16,380 nucleotides of DNA, taken from positions 1 to 16,380 of the forward strand of contig JAJAZJ010000008.1 of NCBI GenBank assembly GCA_026785795.1. Reading direction: 5' to 3'. Under the pieces are notes generated by a model. It had not been told where the DNA came from and did not search any database. It worked only from the letters and a program-made list of their open reading frames with translations. The position numbers were made by a program, and so were the translations under genes. The stretch comes from Pseudoxanthomonas sp. GTDB lineage: Bacteria; Pseudomonadota; Gammaproteobacteria; Xanthomonadales; Xanthomonadaceae. Below, piece after piece: positions 8,025 to 16,044 of the stretch (positions within the stretch are counted from its first letter, which is position 1; each line of letters begins with the position of its first letter).

Positions 8025-9536
8025 TCATTCGCCGCGTTCCAGACGGGCGATTTCCTCGGCTCGGGCAGCCAGGATCAGCGCCACGGCACGTTCCTGGTCA
8101 ATTCCCTCAATGCCGAAGTCGACAATTTCATCGGCACCCAGGTCGGACAGGTCCTCGCTGGTCTGCACGCCATGGGCGGCCAGCGCATAGGCGGTTTCCT
8201 CGTCCATGCCCTCCAGCGCCAGCAGGTCGGCGGCAGGCTGGTTGTCACCCACGCCCTCTTCCTCGGCCAGGGCTTCATTGAGCAGGGCGTCGCGGGCGCG
8301 GGCCCGCAGCTCCTCAACGATGTCCTCGTCGAAGCCTTCCACCGCCAGCAGTTCGCCTACCGGCACATAGGCGATTTCCTCGACCGAGTTGAAGCCTTCG
8401 GCCACCAGGATGGCAGCGATTTCCTCGTCGACTTCGAGTTTGGTCACGAACAGTTCGCGGGCGATGGCCTGCTCGGATTCCGACTTGGCGGCCACCTGGT
8501 CCTGGGTCATCACGTTCAGCTGCCAACCGGTCAGGCGGCTGGCAAGGCGTACGTTCTGGCCACCTTTGCCGATGGCCTGGGCCAGGCGATCCTCGGCCAC
8601 GGCCAGGTCCATGGAGTGCTTTTCCTCATCGACGATGATGGACTGCACTTCCGCAGGGGCCATGGCGTTGATGACGAAGTTGGCGGCGCTGTCGTTCCAA
8701 AGCACGATGTCCACGCGCTCGCCGTTGAGCTCGTTGGAAACGGCCTGCACGCGCGAGCCGCGCATGCCGATGCAGGCGCCGATTGGATCAGTGCGGGTGT
8801 CGTAAGCCAGCACCGCGATCTTGGCGCGATCGCCAGGATCGCGCGCGCAGGCCTTGATCTCCACCAGGCCCTGGCCCACTTCAGGGACCTCGAGCTTGAA
8901 CAGTTCGATCATGAATTCCGGCGCGGCGCGGCTGATGAACAGCTGCGGCCCACGCGGCTCGGTGCGCACGTCGAACAGGTAGCCGCGGACGCGGTCACCG
9001 GCGCGCAGGGTATCGCGCGGAATGCCCTTGTCCTTGGGAATGAAGGCTTCGGCGTTGCCGCCCAGGTCCACATAGATGTTGCCACGCTCGGCGCGCTTGA
9101 CGATGCCGGTGACCAGCTCGCCAATGCGGTCCTTCCAGGCATCCACCACCTGGGCGCGTTCGGCCTCGCGCACCCGCTGCACGATGACCTGTTTGGCTGC
9201 CTGCGCCGCGATGCGGCCGAAATCCGGGTTTTCAATCTGCTCTTCGATGAAGTCGCCCACGTCGGCGCCTTCGCTCTCGTCAAGCGCGTCCATCAGGCGC
9301 ACCTGGAAATCAGGCGACTCCATGACCACGTCGTCGGCCACCACTTCCCAGCGGCGGAAAGTTTCGTATTCACCGGTCTTGTGGTCAATGAACACCCGGG
9401 TCAGCACTTCCTGTTCGGGGTAGCGCTTCTTGGCAGCCGACGCCAGTGCGGCCTCGATCGCTTCAAAGATCACCTCGCGCGGCACGCCCTTTTCGTTGGC
9501 CACCGCATCCACTACCAGCAATAAATCCTTACTCAT
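8025..9536 (-). CDS. nusA: Transcription termination/antitermination factor NusA
   Basis: NusA binds RNA polymerase and nascent RNA, promoting pausing, intrinsic termination and, with other Nus factors, rRNA antitermination. The 503 residues (E. coli 495) show the N-terminal polymerase-binding domain (about 1-125, MSKDLLLVVDAVANEKG), an S1 domain (about 137-200, GIVKRAERGNIYVDLG), two KH domains (GACIGMRGSRVQ near 252-263 and AIGKGGQNVRL near 320-330), and two C-terminal acidic repeats (about 365-425 and 440-498) of the gammaproteobacterial type that bind the RNA polymerase alpha subunit or lambda N-like factors. ATG 9534-9536 lies 3 bases after the rimP stop, with GGAG of the Shine-Dalgarno inside the rimP end, implying translational coupling. 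In E. coli NusA feeds back on this operon; the terminators upstream of rimP would be suitable targets. Confidence 0.98.
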   Translation of the reverse strand: MSKDLLLVVDAVANEKGVPREVIFEAIEAALASAAKKRYPEQEVLTRVFIDHKTGEYETFRRWEVVADDVVMESPDFQVRLMDALDESEGADVGDFIEEQIENPDFGRIAAQAAKQVIVQRVREAERAQVVDAWKDRIGELVTGIVKRAERGNIYVDLGGNAEAFIPKDKGIPRDTLRAGDRVRGYLFDVRTEPRGPQLFISRAAPEFMIELFKLEVPEVGQGLVEIKACARDPGDRAKIAVLAYDTRTDPIGACIGMRGSRVQAVSNELNGERVDIVLWNDSAANFVINAMAPAEVQSIIVDEEKHSMDLAVAEDRLAQAIGKGGQNVRLASRLTGWQLNVMTQDQVAAKSESEQAIARELFVTKLEVDEEIAAILVAEGFNSVEEIAYVPVGELLAVEGFDEDIVEELRARARDALLNEALAEEEGVGDNQPAADLLALEGMDEETAYALAAHGVQTSEDLSDLGADEIVDFGIEGIDQERAVALILAARAEEIARLERGE

Positions 9537-9539
9537 CGT

Positions 9540-10220
9540 TCACTCCGCGCGCGACCGCTTGGCCGCCGGTTGGTTGGGTTTTGCCTGGCCCGATTGCTTG
9601 GGGGCCGGTTTCCTGGGGGCCGCTTTCCTGGCCGGTTTTTTCTTCGCTGCCGGCCTGTCCGGCGTTTTACCTGCAGGTTTCGCCCCGGTCTCACCGGTCT
9701 TGCCGGTGCCGCCGGACTTCCTGGGCTGCGCGGCGAAGCCCAGCGCCACCCAGTCGGGGATGATGCGGGCCTTGTCGATGTTCTCGAACGCCACGGTCAT
9801 TTCCGCGTTGTCCACCTGGAACACGATGCTGCCGGCCTCGATCCGCAGGATCGATCCCTGCAGGCGGCGGCGGCCGTCCTGCGGCAGGCGCAAGACCACC
9901 TTGGCGGATTCACCGCGGTGGCGCTGGAACTGGGCCAGGCTGAACAAGGGTCTGTCCACGCCCGGCGACGATACTTCCAGGGTGTAGTTGCCGGTAATGG
10001 GATCCTCAACGTCCAGCTGTGCGGATACTTCGCGGCTGACCGCTTCACAGTCTTCAATACCCACCATGCGCGACGCCAGCTCGGCCTCGGGGACCTCGAT
10101 GTACAGGCGCACGGTGGCTCCGCCCGGCGCAGGCAGGTACTCGGCACCCAGCAGCTCCAGGCCAAGGGCGTGGACCGTGGGGGCCAGCAGGTTCGCGATT
10201 TGTACTGCCTTGTCGCTCAC
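9540..10220 (-). CDS. rimP: Ribosome maturation factor RimP, with long basic C-terminal tail
   Basis: RimP binds free 30S subunits and is needed for their maturation. The family core is clear: [21 protein letters not shown] (residues 8-28, assuming the start below), [19 protein letters not shown], and the signature [15 protein letters not shown]. The start is taken as GTG 10218-10220, giving [14 protein letters not shown] as in relatives; the frame stays open to an ATG at 10349, but that extension is unlike RimP and would cross a terminator. The ribosome-binding site is weak (AGG about 16 bases upstream). The product is 226 residues against about 150 in E. coli. The surplus is a tail (167-226) containing 18 Lys/Arg, 9 Pro and only 3 acidic residues, expected to be disordered and RNA-binding. 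It is followed by nusA after 3 bases. Confidence 0.95.
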   Translation of the reverse strand: MSDKAVQIANLLAPTVHALGLELLGAEYLPAPGGATVRLYIEVPEAELASRMVGIEDCEAVSREVSAQLDVEDPITGNYTLEVSSPGVDRPLFSLAQFQRHRGESAKVVLRLPQDGRRRLQGSILRIEAGSIVFQVDNAEMTVAFENIDKARIIPDWVALGFAAQPRKSGGTGKTGETGAKPAGKTPDRPAAKKKPARKAAPRKPAPKQSGQAKPNQPAAKRSRAE

Positions 10221-10271
10221 GTGGTAACGATTTGCCTGGAAGGGTTGCGAAGTGCGGCTTGCGGGTTTCGG

Positions 10272-10300
10272 AAACAACAAAGGGCCCAACTGGGCCCCTT
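10272..10300 (-). terminator. Second terminator/attenuator between tRNA-fMet and rimP
   Basis: On the minus strand, AAGGGGCCC and GGGCCCTTT form a 9-bp stem (one G-U) around a 4-base AGTT loop, followed by TTTGTTGTTT at the 3' side. The plus-strand reading lacks a T tract, so it acts leftward only. It lies about 50 bases before the rimP start codon and downstream of another terminator, so transcription of rimP-nusA-infB from the tRNA promoter must pass both. Confidence 0.75.
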
Positions 10301-10367
10301 GTCCGATACCGCTGGATTCCGGTGTGAGGGCCGCAACAAGCGCCTTCACCAGCCCAGGCCCGGTTCG

Positions 10368-10392
10368 AAAAAAGCCTCCGCAGGAGGCTTTT
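10368..10392 (-). terminator. Terminator directly after tRNA-fMet
   Basis: GCCTCC (10374-10379) pairs with GGAGGC (10383-10388) around a 3-base loop, flanked by TTTT and AAAAAA. On the minus strand this is a 6-bp GC stem extended by A-U pairs and followed by six U. It lies 17 bases beyond the tRNA CCA end, a typical position for a tRNA terminator. Confidence 0.9.
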
Positions 10393-10409
10393 CACAAGAA
10401 CCTAAAGCT

Positions 10410-10486
10410 TGGTAGCGGGGGCAGGATTTGAACCTGCGACCTTCGGGTTATGAGCCCGACGAGCTGCCAGACTGCTCCACCCCGCA
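10410..10486 (-). tRNA. metY: Initiator tRNA-fMet (anticodon CAU)
   Basis: 77 nucleotides with all cloverleaf parts: acceptor stem GCGGGG/CCCCGC, D stem GAGC/GCTC, anticodon stem TCGGG/CCCGA, T stem GCAGG/CCTGC with TTCAAAT loop, and an encoded CCA at 10412-10410. The anticodon CAT is at 10452-10450. Initiator hallmarks are present: three consecutive G-C pairs at the bottom of the anticodon stem, the A11-U24 pair in the D stem, and no Watson-Crick pair at 1-72. The mismatch is U1-U72, whereas E. coli initiators have C1-A72. The symbol metY is used because the gene heads the rimP-nusA-infB cluster as in E. coli. Confidence 0.97.
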
Positions 10487-10497
10487 TCAGGGGCGGA

Positions 10498-10526
10498 ATT
10501 ATGGTGATTTGGGCCGCTTAATGCAA
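10498..10526 (-). promoter_or_regulatory. Promoter of the tRNA-fMet gene, GC-rich discriminator
   Basis: On the minus strand TTGCAT (10526-10521) and CATAAT (10503-10498) are separated by 17 bases; the -10 matches the consensus at 5 of 6 positions. Between the -10 and the expected start point is TCCGCCCC, a GC-rich discriminator of the kind linked to stringent (ppGpp) control of stable-RNA promoters. Transcription would start only a few bases before tRNA nucleotide 1. It may drive the whole rimP-nusA-infB cluster by read-through. Confidence 0.75.
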
Positions 10527-10572
10527 GCCCGCGCCGATCAGGCCGCGCTCTTGGGACCGTCATTGAGGGCCC

Positions 10573-10593
10573 GCAGCCTGCCCGGCTGGCTGC
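10573..10593 (-). other. Possible end hairpin of the nuo operon
   Basis: GCAGCC (10573-10578) and GGCTGC (10588-10593) form a 6-bp stem with a 9-base loop 9 bases after the nuoN stop codon. There is no U tract, so it is not a classical intrinsic terminator; it could stabilise the nuo mRNA end or mark a rho-dependent end. No other terminator is visible between nuoN and the tRNA promoter. Confidence 0.35.
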
Positions 10594-10602
10594 CGCGCCG
10601 GC

Positions 10603-12048
10603 TCAGGCAAAGGCCAGCTGGCACCACGCCATCAGCGGATTCCAGAAGATGCCGAGCAGCAGCAGGGCCAACGCATTCACGCTGAACACCACCGGCACTA
10701 CCCGATCGCTGCGCGGCGGCGGAAGCTCGCCCACCGGCTCGTCGAAGTACATCACCTTGATGACGCGCAGGTAGTAGTAGCCGCCAATCACGGCACAGAC
10801 CACGCCCACGATGGCCAGCCAGACGAGGCCCGCGTTGACCGCCGCGGCCAGCACCACCAGCTTGGCCCAGAACCCCAGGAACGGCGGCACGCCGGCCAGC
10901 GAGGCCATCACGCACAGCACCAGGCCTGCCTGCCACGGATTGCGCGCATTCAGGCCCTTGAAATCATCGATCCTGTCGGCCTCGAAACCCTGCCGCGACA
11001 GCACCACGATGGCGCCGAAGGCCGCTGCGGACATGATTGCGTAGCTGATCGCATAGAACAGCGCGGCGGCATAACCGCGATCATCACCGCCCGCCAGACC
11101 CAGCAGCAGGAAGCCCACGTGCGAGACGGTGGAATACGCCAGCATGCGCTTGAGGTTGGTCTGGGCAATGGCGATCACGTTGCCAATCACCAGCGACAGT
11201 GCCGCCAGGCCCGCCAGCAGCAGCTGCCACTGCGGCGACATCGGGCCAAGCCCGCCCTCCAGCAACCGGTAAGCCATGCCGAAGGCGGCCAGCTTGGGCC
11301 CTGCGCTGATAAACAGGGTGATGGGGGTCGGCGCACCCTGGTAGACATCAGGCAGCCACATGTGGAATGGCGCCGCGCCCAGCTTGAACGCAATGCCTGC
11401 CACCAGGAACACCATCCCGGTCAGCAGCAGGGTGCGGTCGGCCACGTTGGCCGCACCGGCCTGGATGCTGGGCAGGTCCAGCGTGCCCGTGGCGCCGTAG
11501 ATCAGGGACATGCCGTATAGCAGCAGCCCCGATGCAAGCGAGCCCAGCACGATATATTTCATGGCCGCTTCAGAGGACAGGCCGTCATCGCGATTCAGCG
11601 CCACCAGGCCATAGGAGCACAATGCCAGCAGCTCCAGGCTCAGGTAGACCATGACCAGGTTGCCGGCCGAGACCATGAACATCATGCCGGCCGTAGCCAG
11701 CAGCACCAGCACCGGCACCTCGCCCTTGTACAGGTTGCGCTCGCGCAGGTACGGCCAGGCATACAAAAGCGACAGCGCGCTCACCAGCAGGATCGCGACC
11801 TTGCTTACATCGGCCATCACATCGCGCACGAACATGCCGCTGAACACCGTACCCTGCCCGCCGACACCGGTGGCCACCATGCCCAGCACGATGGCCAGTA
11901 ACGCCAGCGACAGCAGATGGGTGACGATGCGGCGCCTTGAATCCAGGAACAAATCGAGCATCAGCAGCGCGAATGCACCGCCCACCAGCACGATTTCCGG
12001 CAGCAGCGGAAAAATGTCGGCGGTAACGGGGAGTGGGTAGGTGGTCAT
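10603..12048 (-). CDS. nuoN: NADH-quinone oxidoreductase subunit N
   Basis: One of the three antiporter-like proton-pumping subunits of the complex I membrane arm, in the inner membrane. The 481 residues (E. coli 485) are almost entirely hydrophobic, compatible with about 14 transmembrane helices. Key charged residues of the half-channels are visible: the glutamate in LSLELLALCSYG (E139) and the lysine in FKLGAAPFHMWLPD (K222). A later lysine in the second half-channel lies in NLKRMLAYSTVSHVGF. Start ATG 12046-12048, 8 bases after the nuoM stop, so translation is probably coupled. It is the last gene of the operon; the next gene on the strand is tRNA-fMet. Confidence 0.97.
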   Translation of the reverse strand: MTTYPLPVTADIFPLLPEIVLVGGAFALLMLDLFLDSRRRIVTHLLSLALLAIVLGMVATGVGGQGTVFSGMFVRDVMADVSKVAILLVSALSLLYAWPYLRERNLYKGEVPVLVLLATAGMMFMVSAGNLVMVYLSLELLALCSYGLVALNRDDGLSSEAAMKYIVLGSLASGLLLYGMSLIYGATGTLDLPSIQAGAANVADRTLLLTGMVFLVAGIAFKLGAAPFHMWLPDVYQGAPTPITLFISAGPKLAAFGMAYRLLEGGLGPMSPQWQLLLAGLAALSLVIGNVIAIAQTNLKRMLAYSTVSHVGFLLLGLAGGDDRGYAAALFYAISYAIMSAAAFGAIVVLSRQGFEADRIDDFKGLNARNPWQAGLVLCVMASLAGVPPFLGFWAKLVVLAAAVNAGLVWLAIVGVVCAVIGGYYYLRVIKVMYFDEPVGELPPPRSDRVVPVVFSVNALALLLLGIFWNPLMAWCQLAFA

Positions 12049-12056
12049 GTCCTTCC

Positions 12057-13568
12057 TTACAGCTTGCTGTTCGCAAGCTGCATTGCCAGTTGCGCGATCG
12101 GGGCTTCCATCAGGTCAGTCAGCGGCTTGGGCCAGATGCCCAGCGCCAGCACGCCGGCGGCGAACACGCCAAGCACCAGCAGTTCGCGCCCATTCACGTC
12201 CTTCAGACCGGCCACGTGTGCATTGGCGACTTCCCCGTACAACACGCGCTTGACCAGCCACAGGGTGTAGGCCGCGCCAATGACCAGGGTGGTCGCCGCG
12301 ACGAATGCAATGTAGGGATGCTTCTGGAAGCTGGCCACGATGACCATGAATTCGCCCACGAACCCGCTGGTGCCGGGCAGGCCGGCGTTGGCCATGGCGA
12401 AGAACACGAACAGCACCGCGAACCAGGGCATTACGTTGGCCACGCCGCCATAGTCACGGATCATGCGGGTGTGCATGCGGTCATACAGCACGCCCACGCA
12501 GGAAAACATGGCGCCGGAGACGAAGCCATGCGAGATCATCTGCACCATGGCGCCCTGCAGACCCAGCCGCGCACCGTCCAGGTTGCCGAAGTCACGCACC
12601 ATGCCGAACGAGATGAAAATGCCCAGGGTCACGAAGCCCATGTGCGAGACCGAGGAATAGGCAATCAGCTTCTTCATGTCGTCCTGGACCAGCGCAACCA
12701 GTCCCACGTACACGATGCCGATCAGCGAAAGGGCGATCACCAGCCAGGCCCACTCATGCCCGGCATCGGGCAGGATGGGCAGGGTGAAGCGCAGGAAGCC
12801 GTAACCGCCGATCTTCAGCATGATCGCGGCCAGGATCACCGAGCCTGCAGTGGGTGCCTCGACGTGTGCATCGGGCAGCCAGGTGTGCAGCGGGAACATC
12901 GGCACCTTGACCGCGAATGCCACCAGGAATGCGAAGAACAGCCAGGTCTGTTCGCTGGCACTCAGCTGCAGCTGGTATAGATCGGCGAACTGGAAGCTGC
13001 CGCCCTTCAGGTACAGGTAGATCAGGCCGACCAGCATCAGCACCGAGCCAAGGAAAGTGTAGAGGAAGAACTTGACCGAGGCATAGATGCGCCGCGGCCC
13101 GCCCCAGATGCCGATGATCAGGAACATCGGGATCAGCATGGCCTCGAAGAATACGTAGAACAGCATGGCGTCGGTGGCGCTGAACACGCCCACCATCATC
13201 CCTTCCAGGAACAGGAAGGCGGCGAAATACTCGCTGACCCCCTTCTCTATCACGGTCCACGCGCCGATCAATGCCAGCACGGTGGTCAGGGTGGTCAACA
13301 CGATCAAGGCGATCGAGATGCCGTCTGCACCCAGGTTGTAGCCGATGCCGTAGGCCGGGACCCAGGCCCGGGTTTCGACGAACTGCATGCCGGGATTGGC
13401 AACATTGACCCCGGTCAGCAGGCCCAGGCTGGCCACGAAGGTAAGCAAGGCCACCGCCAGCGCCGCCCATCGCGCGGTGCCTGCACGCCCGTTGCCCAGG
13501 GCAAGCAACAGCGCGCCGCCAATCATTGGCAGCCAGATCAATACACTCAGTAAAGGCCAGTTCGACAC
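12057..13568 (-). CDS. nuoM: NADH-quinone oxidoreductase subunit M
   Basis: Antiporter-like proton-pumping subunit of the complex I membrane arm. The 503 residues (E. coli 509) contain the family features: E142 in FEAMLIPMFLIIGIWGG, K221 in KVPMFPLHTWLPDAHVEAPT, and the second-half motif DDMKKLIAYSSVSHMGF. The start is GTG 13566-13568, yielding MSNWPLLSVLIWLPMIGG, where the hydrophobic first helix begins at once as expected. No upstream alternative preserves a better N-terminus. It lies 33 bases downstream of nuoL and 8 bases upstream of nuoN. Confidence 0.97.
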   Translation of the reverse strand: MSNWPLLSVLIWLPMIGGALLLALGNGRAGTARWAALAVALLTFVASLGLLTGVNVANPGMQFVETRAWVPAYGIGYNLGADGISIALIVLTTLTTVLALIGAWTVIEKGVSEYFAAFLFLEGMMVGVFSATDAMLFYVFFEAMLIPMFLIIGIWGGPRRIYASVKFFLYTFLGSVLMLVGLIYLYLKGGSFQFADLYQLQLSASEQTWLFFAFLVAFAVKVPMFPLHTWLPDAHVEAPTAGSVILAAIMLKIGGYGFLRFTLPILPDAGHEWAWLVIALSLIGIVYVGLVALVQDDMKKLIAYSSVSHMGFVTLGIFISFGMVRDFGNLDGARLGLQGAMVQMISHGFVSGAMFSCVGVLYDRMHTRMIRDYGGVANVMPWFAVLFVFFAMANAGLPGTSGFVGEFMVIVASFQKHPYIAFVAATTLVIGAAYTLWLVKRVLYGEVANAHVAGLKDVNGRELLVLGVFAAGVLALGIWPKPLTDLMEAPIAQLAMQLANSKL

Positions 13569-13601
13569 GTATTCGTACCCGTCAGTTCAACGCCGCGGCG
13601 T

Positions 13602-15731
13602 TCATTGCCAGAACCGCATGAGCACGGCCAGGAGTGCAATCAGGCCAAGGATCATCGCGAAGGCATAGTGGTAGAGCAAACCCGATTGGGTTCGCCGGAG
13701 CAGGTTGGCCGCCAGGTCCACCAGACGTGCCGTGCCGTTGACCGCCACCCCGTCGATCACTTTCCTGTCGAACGCATTGGACAGGTCGCCCAGGGCCAGG
13801 CCGCCGCCGGCGAAACCTCCGACCCACAGCGTATCCATGCCGTATTTGTTTTCCAGGATGCGGACCAGCGGCGCGGCCACGCGGCTGTTGCGGAGCCTGG
13901 CCGGCCATTCCGGCGACAGCCAGATGTACAGCACGGTGGCAGCGGCAAAGCCGGCAAACGCCAGCCAGAAGGCTGGAGTCTTCAGTCCATGCAGGGCAAA
14001 GGCCACCGGCCCGTGGAATTTCGCCGCCACCTGGCCTACGGTGTCGCGTGCGGGATCCAGGAAATCGATCACCCCGAGGAAGAACGGCAACCGCGTGTCG
14101 TGGCCGTCCCAACTGGTGCCAAACAGCATGGGGCCAATGGTGAAGAACCCTATCAACACCGAGGGAATCGCAAGCAGGATCAGCGGGATAGTCACGACCC
14201 AGGGTGACTCGTGCGGCTCATGCACGCCGCCATGGCCGTGCGCATGGTCGTGGTGCGCGTGGTGCCCATCCGTGGCGTGCGCATCGCGGAACCGCTCCCT
14301 GCCGTGGAAGGTCAGGTACAGCAGGCGGAAGCTGTAGAAGCTGGTCACGAACACGCCGCCCAGCACGGCCCAGTAGCCGTAGGTCGCTACCCAACCGCCG
14401 ACTTCGTGCGCATGGTGCGCCGCAGCTTCGATGATGGTGTCCTTGGAATAGAAGCCGGAGAAGAACGGCGTACCCACCAGGGCCAGCGTGCCGATCCACA
14501 TGGTCACGAAGGTGATAGGCATGTACTTGCGCAGGCCGCCCATCCTGCGCATGTCCTGCTCATGGTGCAAGGCGATGATCACGGAGCCCGCGCCCAGGAA
14601 CAGCAGCGCCTTGAAGAAGGCGTGGGTCATCAGGTGGAACACCGCAGCCGAATAAGCCGACACACCGAGGGCCACGGTCATGTAGCCCAGCTGTGAGAGG
14701 GTTGAATACGCAATCACGCGCTTGATGTCGTTCTGCACGATGCCGATCAGGCCGGTGAAGAACGCCGTCGTGGCGCCGATGAACAGCACGAAAGCAAGCG
14801 CCGTTTGCGACATCTCAAACAGGGGCGACATGCGCGCCACCATGAAGATGCCGGCGGTGACCATGGTCGCCGCATGGATCAGCGCAGAAATCGGAGTCGG
14901 GCCTTCCATCGAGTCCGGCAGCCAGACGTGCAGCGGCACCTGGGCGGACTTGCCCATCGCGCCTATGAACAGGCAGATGCAGATGATGCTGGCCACTGAC
15001 CACACCACCGGCTGATCGACGACCTGCCAGGAGATGCCGAACGCACCCACCGCACCCGACCAGACCTGCACGGCCTTGTCTGCCAGCAGCGGTGCGTTGG
15101 CGAAAACAGTGGCGTAGTCAAAGGTACCGAACATGCCCAGCACGGCCGCGATGCCCAGCAGGAAGCCGAAGTCGCCTACACGGTTCACCAGGAACGCCTT
15201 CATGTTGGCGAAGATGGCCGAGGGGCGCTTGAACCAGAACCCGATCAGCAGGTAGGAAACCAGGCCAACCGCTTCCCATCCAAAGAACAGCTGCAGGAAA
15301 TTGTTGCTCATCACCAGCATCAGCATGCTGAAGGTGAACAGAGAGATATAGCTGAAGAACCGCTGGTAGCCAGGATCGTCGGCCATGTACCCGACGGTGT
15401 AGATATGGACCAGCAGCGAGACGAAGGTCACCACGACCATCATCATCGCGGTCAGGTTGTCGACCATGAAACCAATGTGCGCCTCCAGGCTGCCGACCTG
15501 GAAGAAGGTGTAGAGGTTCTGGTTGAACGGCGCTGCGCCCTGCCCCACCAGCTGGTACAGCACCCAGCATGACAGGGCGCAACTGACCGCAACCCCGATG
15601 ATCGTGACCCAGTGCGCGCCCGCACGGCCGACCTGCCGGCCGAACAGGCCGGCAACAATGCTGCCCAGCAGCGGCGCCAGCACGATGGCCAGCAGCACCT
15701 GCTTGGAGATGGAGATTTCCAGACCCGTCAT
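13602..15731 (-). CDS. nuoL: NADH-quinone oxidoreductase subunit L
   Basis: Distal antiporter-like subunit of the complex I membrane arm; its long lateral helix runs along NuoM and NuoN. The 709-residue product is longer than in E. coli (613). Seen: GWEAVGLVSYLLIGFW with E153, GKSAQVPLHVWLPDSMEGPTP with K261, and NDIKRVIAYSTLSQLGYM. The extra length lies partly before K261 and partly in a histidine-rich segment (485-507) with 10 His in 23 residues, just before ESPWVVTIPLILLAIPS. The C-terminal end (about 620-709) would hold the lateral helix and terminal anchor helix. ATG 15729-15731, 7 bases after the nuoK stop. Confidence 0.97.
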   Translation of the reverse strand: MTGLEISISKQVLLAIVLAPLLGSIVAGLFGRQVGRAGAHWVTIIGVAVSCALSCWVLYQLVGQGAAPFNQNLYTFFQVGSLEAHIGFMVDNLTAMMMVVVTFVSLLVHIYTVGYMADDPGYQRFFSYISLFTFSMLMLVMSNNFLQLFFGWEAVGLVSYLLIGFWFKRPSAIFANMKAFLVNRVGDFGFLLGIAAVLGMFGTFDYATVFANAPLLADKAVQVWSGAVGAFGISWQVVDQPVVWSVASIICICLFIGAMGKSAQVPLHVWLPDSMEGPTPISALIHAATMVTAGIFMVARMSPLFEMSQTALAFVLFIGATTAFFTGLIGIVQNDIKRVIAYSTLSQLGYMTVALGVSAYSAAVFHLMTHAFFKALLFLGAGSVIIALHHEQDMRRMGGLRKYMPITFVTMWIGTLALVGTPFFSGFYSKDTIIEAAAHHAHEVGGWVATYGYWAVLGGVFVTSFYSFRLLYLTFHGRERFRDAHATDGHHAHHDHAHGHGGVHEPHESPWVVTIPLILLAIPSVLIGFFTIGPMLFGTSWDGHDTRLPFFLGVIDFLDPARDTVGQVAAKFHGPVAFALHGLKTPAFWLAFAGFAAATVLYIWLSPEWPARLRNSRVAAPLVRILENKYGMDTLWVGGFAGGGLALGDLSNAFDRKVIDGVAVNGTARLVDLAANLLRRTQSGLLYHYAFAMILGLIALLAVLMRFWQ

Positions 15732-15738
15732 CAGCGCA

Positions 15739-16044
15739 TCAGCCCTTCAAGGTATCGATATCGGCGACGTTGATAGTGTGTCGCGAGCGGAACAGGGTCA
15801 CCAGGATCGCCAGCCCGATCGCGGCCTCGGCCGCAGCCACGGTCAGGATGAAGAACACGAAAATCTGGCCGGCCGGGTCGCCGAAATGGCGCGAGAACGC
15901 AATGAAGTTGATGTTCACGGCCAGCAACATCAGCTCGATCGACATCAGCAGGACGATGACGTTCTTTCGATTCAGGAATATGCCGGCAACGCTGATGCAG
16001 AACAGCACCGCGCCCAGTGCAAGCAGGTGGCCGAGCGCGATCAT
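15739..16044 (-). CDS. nuoK: NADH-quinone oxidoreductase subunit K
   Basis: Small three-helix membrane subunit of complex I, related to MrpC, which links the quinone site region to the antiporter-like subunits. The 101 residues match the family length (E. coli 100). The essential buried glutamates are visible in [10 protein letters not shown] (helix 2) and [14 protein letters not shown] (helix 3). The ATG at 16042-16044 overlaps the nuoJ stop codon by 4 bases (ATGA), a typical translational coupling in nuo operons. Confidence 0.97.
   Translation of the reverse strand: MIALGHLLALGAVLFCISVAGIFLNRKNVIVLLMSIELMLLAVNINFIAFSRHFGDPAGQIFVFFILTVAAAEAAIGLAILVTLFRSRHTINVADIDTLKG

Noticed and set aside
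8172..9524. 450-codon open frame on the plus strand opposite nusA
   Set aside because: Same antisense effect; residues such as the His/Gln-rich stretches mirror Asp/Glu/Leu codons of NusA. No ribosome-binding site or domain is apparent.
10221..10349. N-terminal extension of rimP to an ATG at 10349
   Set aside because: The extra residues do not resemble RimP and span the terminator at 10272-10300; the GTG at 10220 gives the family N-terminus.
12033..12980. 315-codon open frame on the plus strand opposite nuoM
   Set aside because: Its His/Gln/Gly-rich composition is what the complement of hydrophobic membrane-protein codons gives; NuoM on the other strand is intact.
13605..14337. Overlapping open frames on the plus strand opposite the 3' end of nuoL
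   Set aside because: They overlap each other in different frames, lack domains, and mirror the GC-rich nuoL coding sequence.
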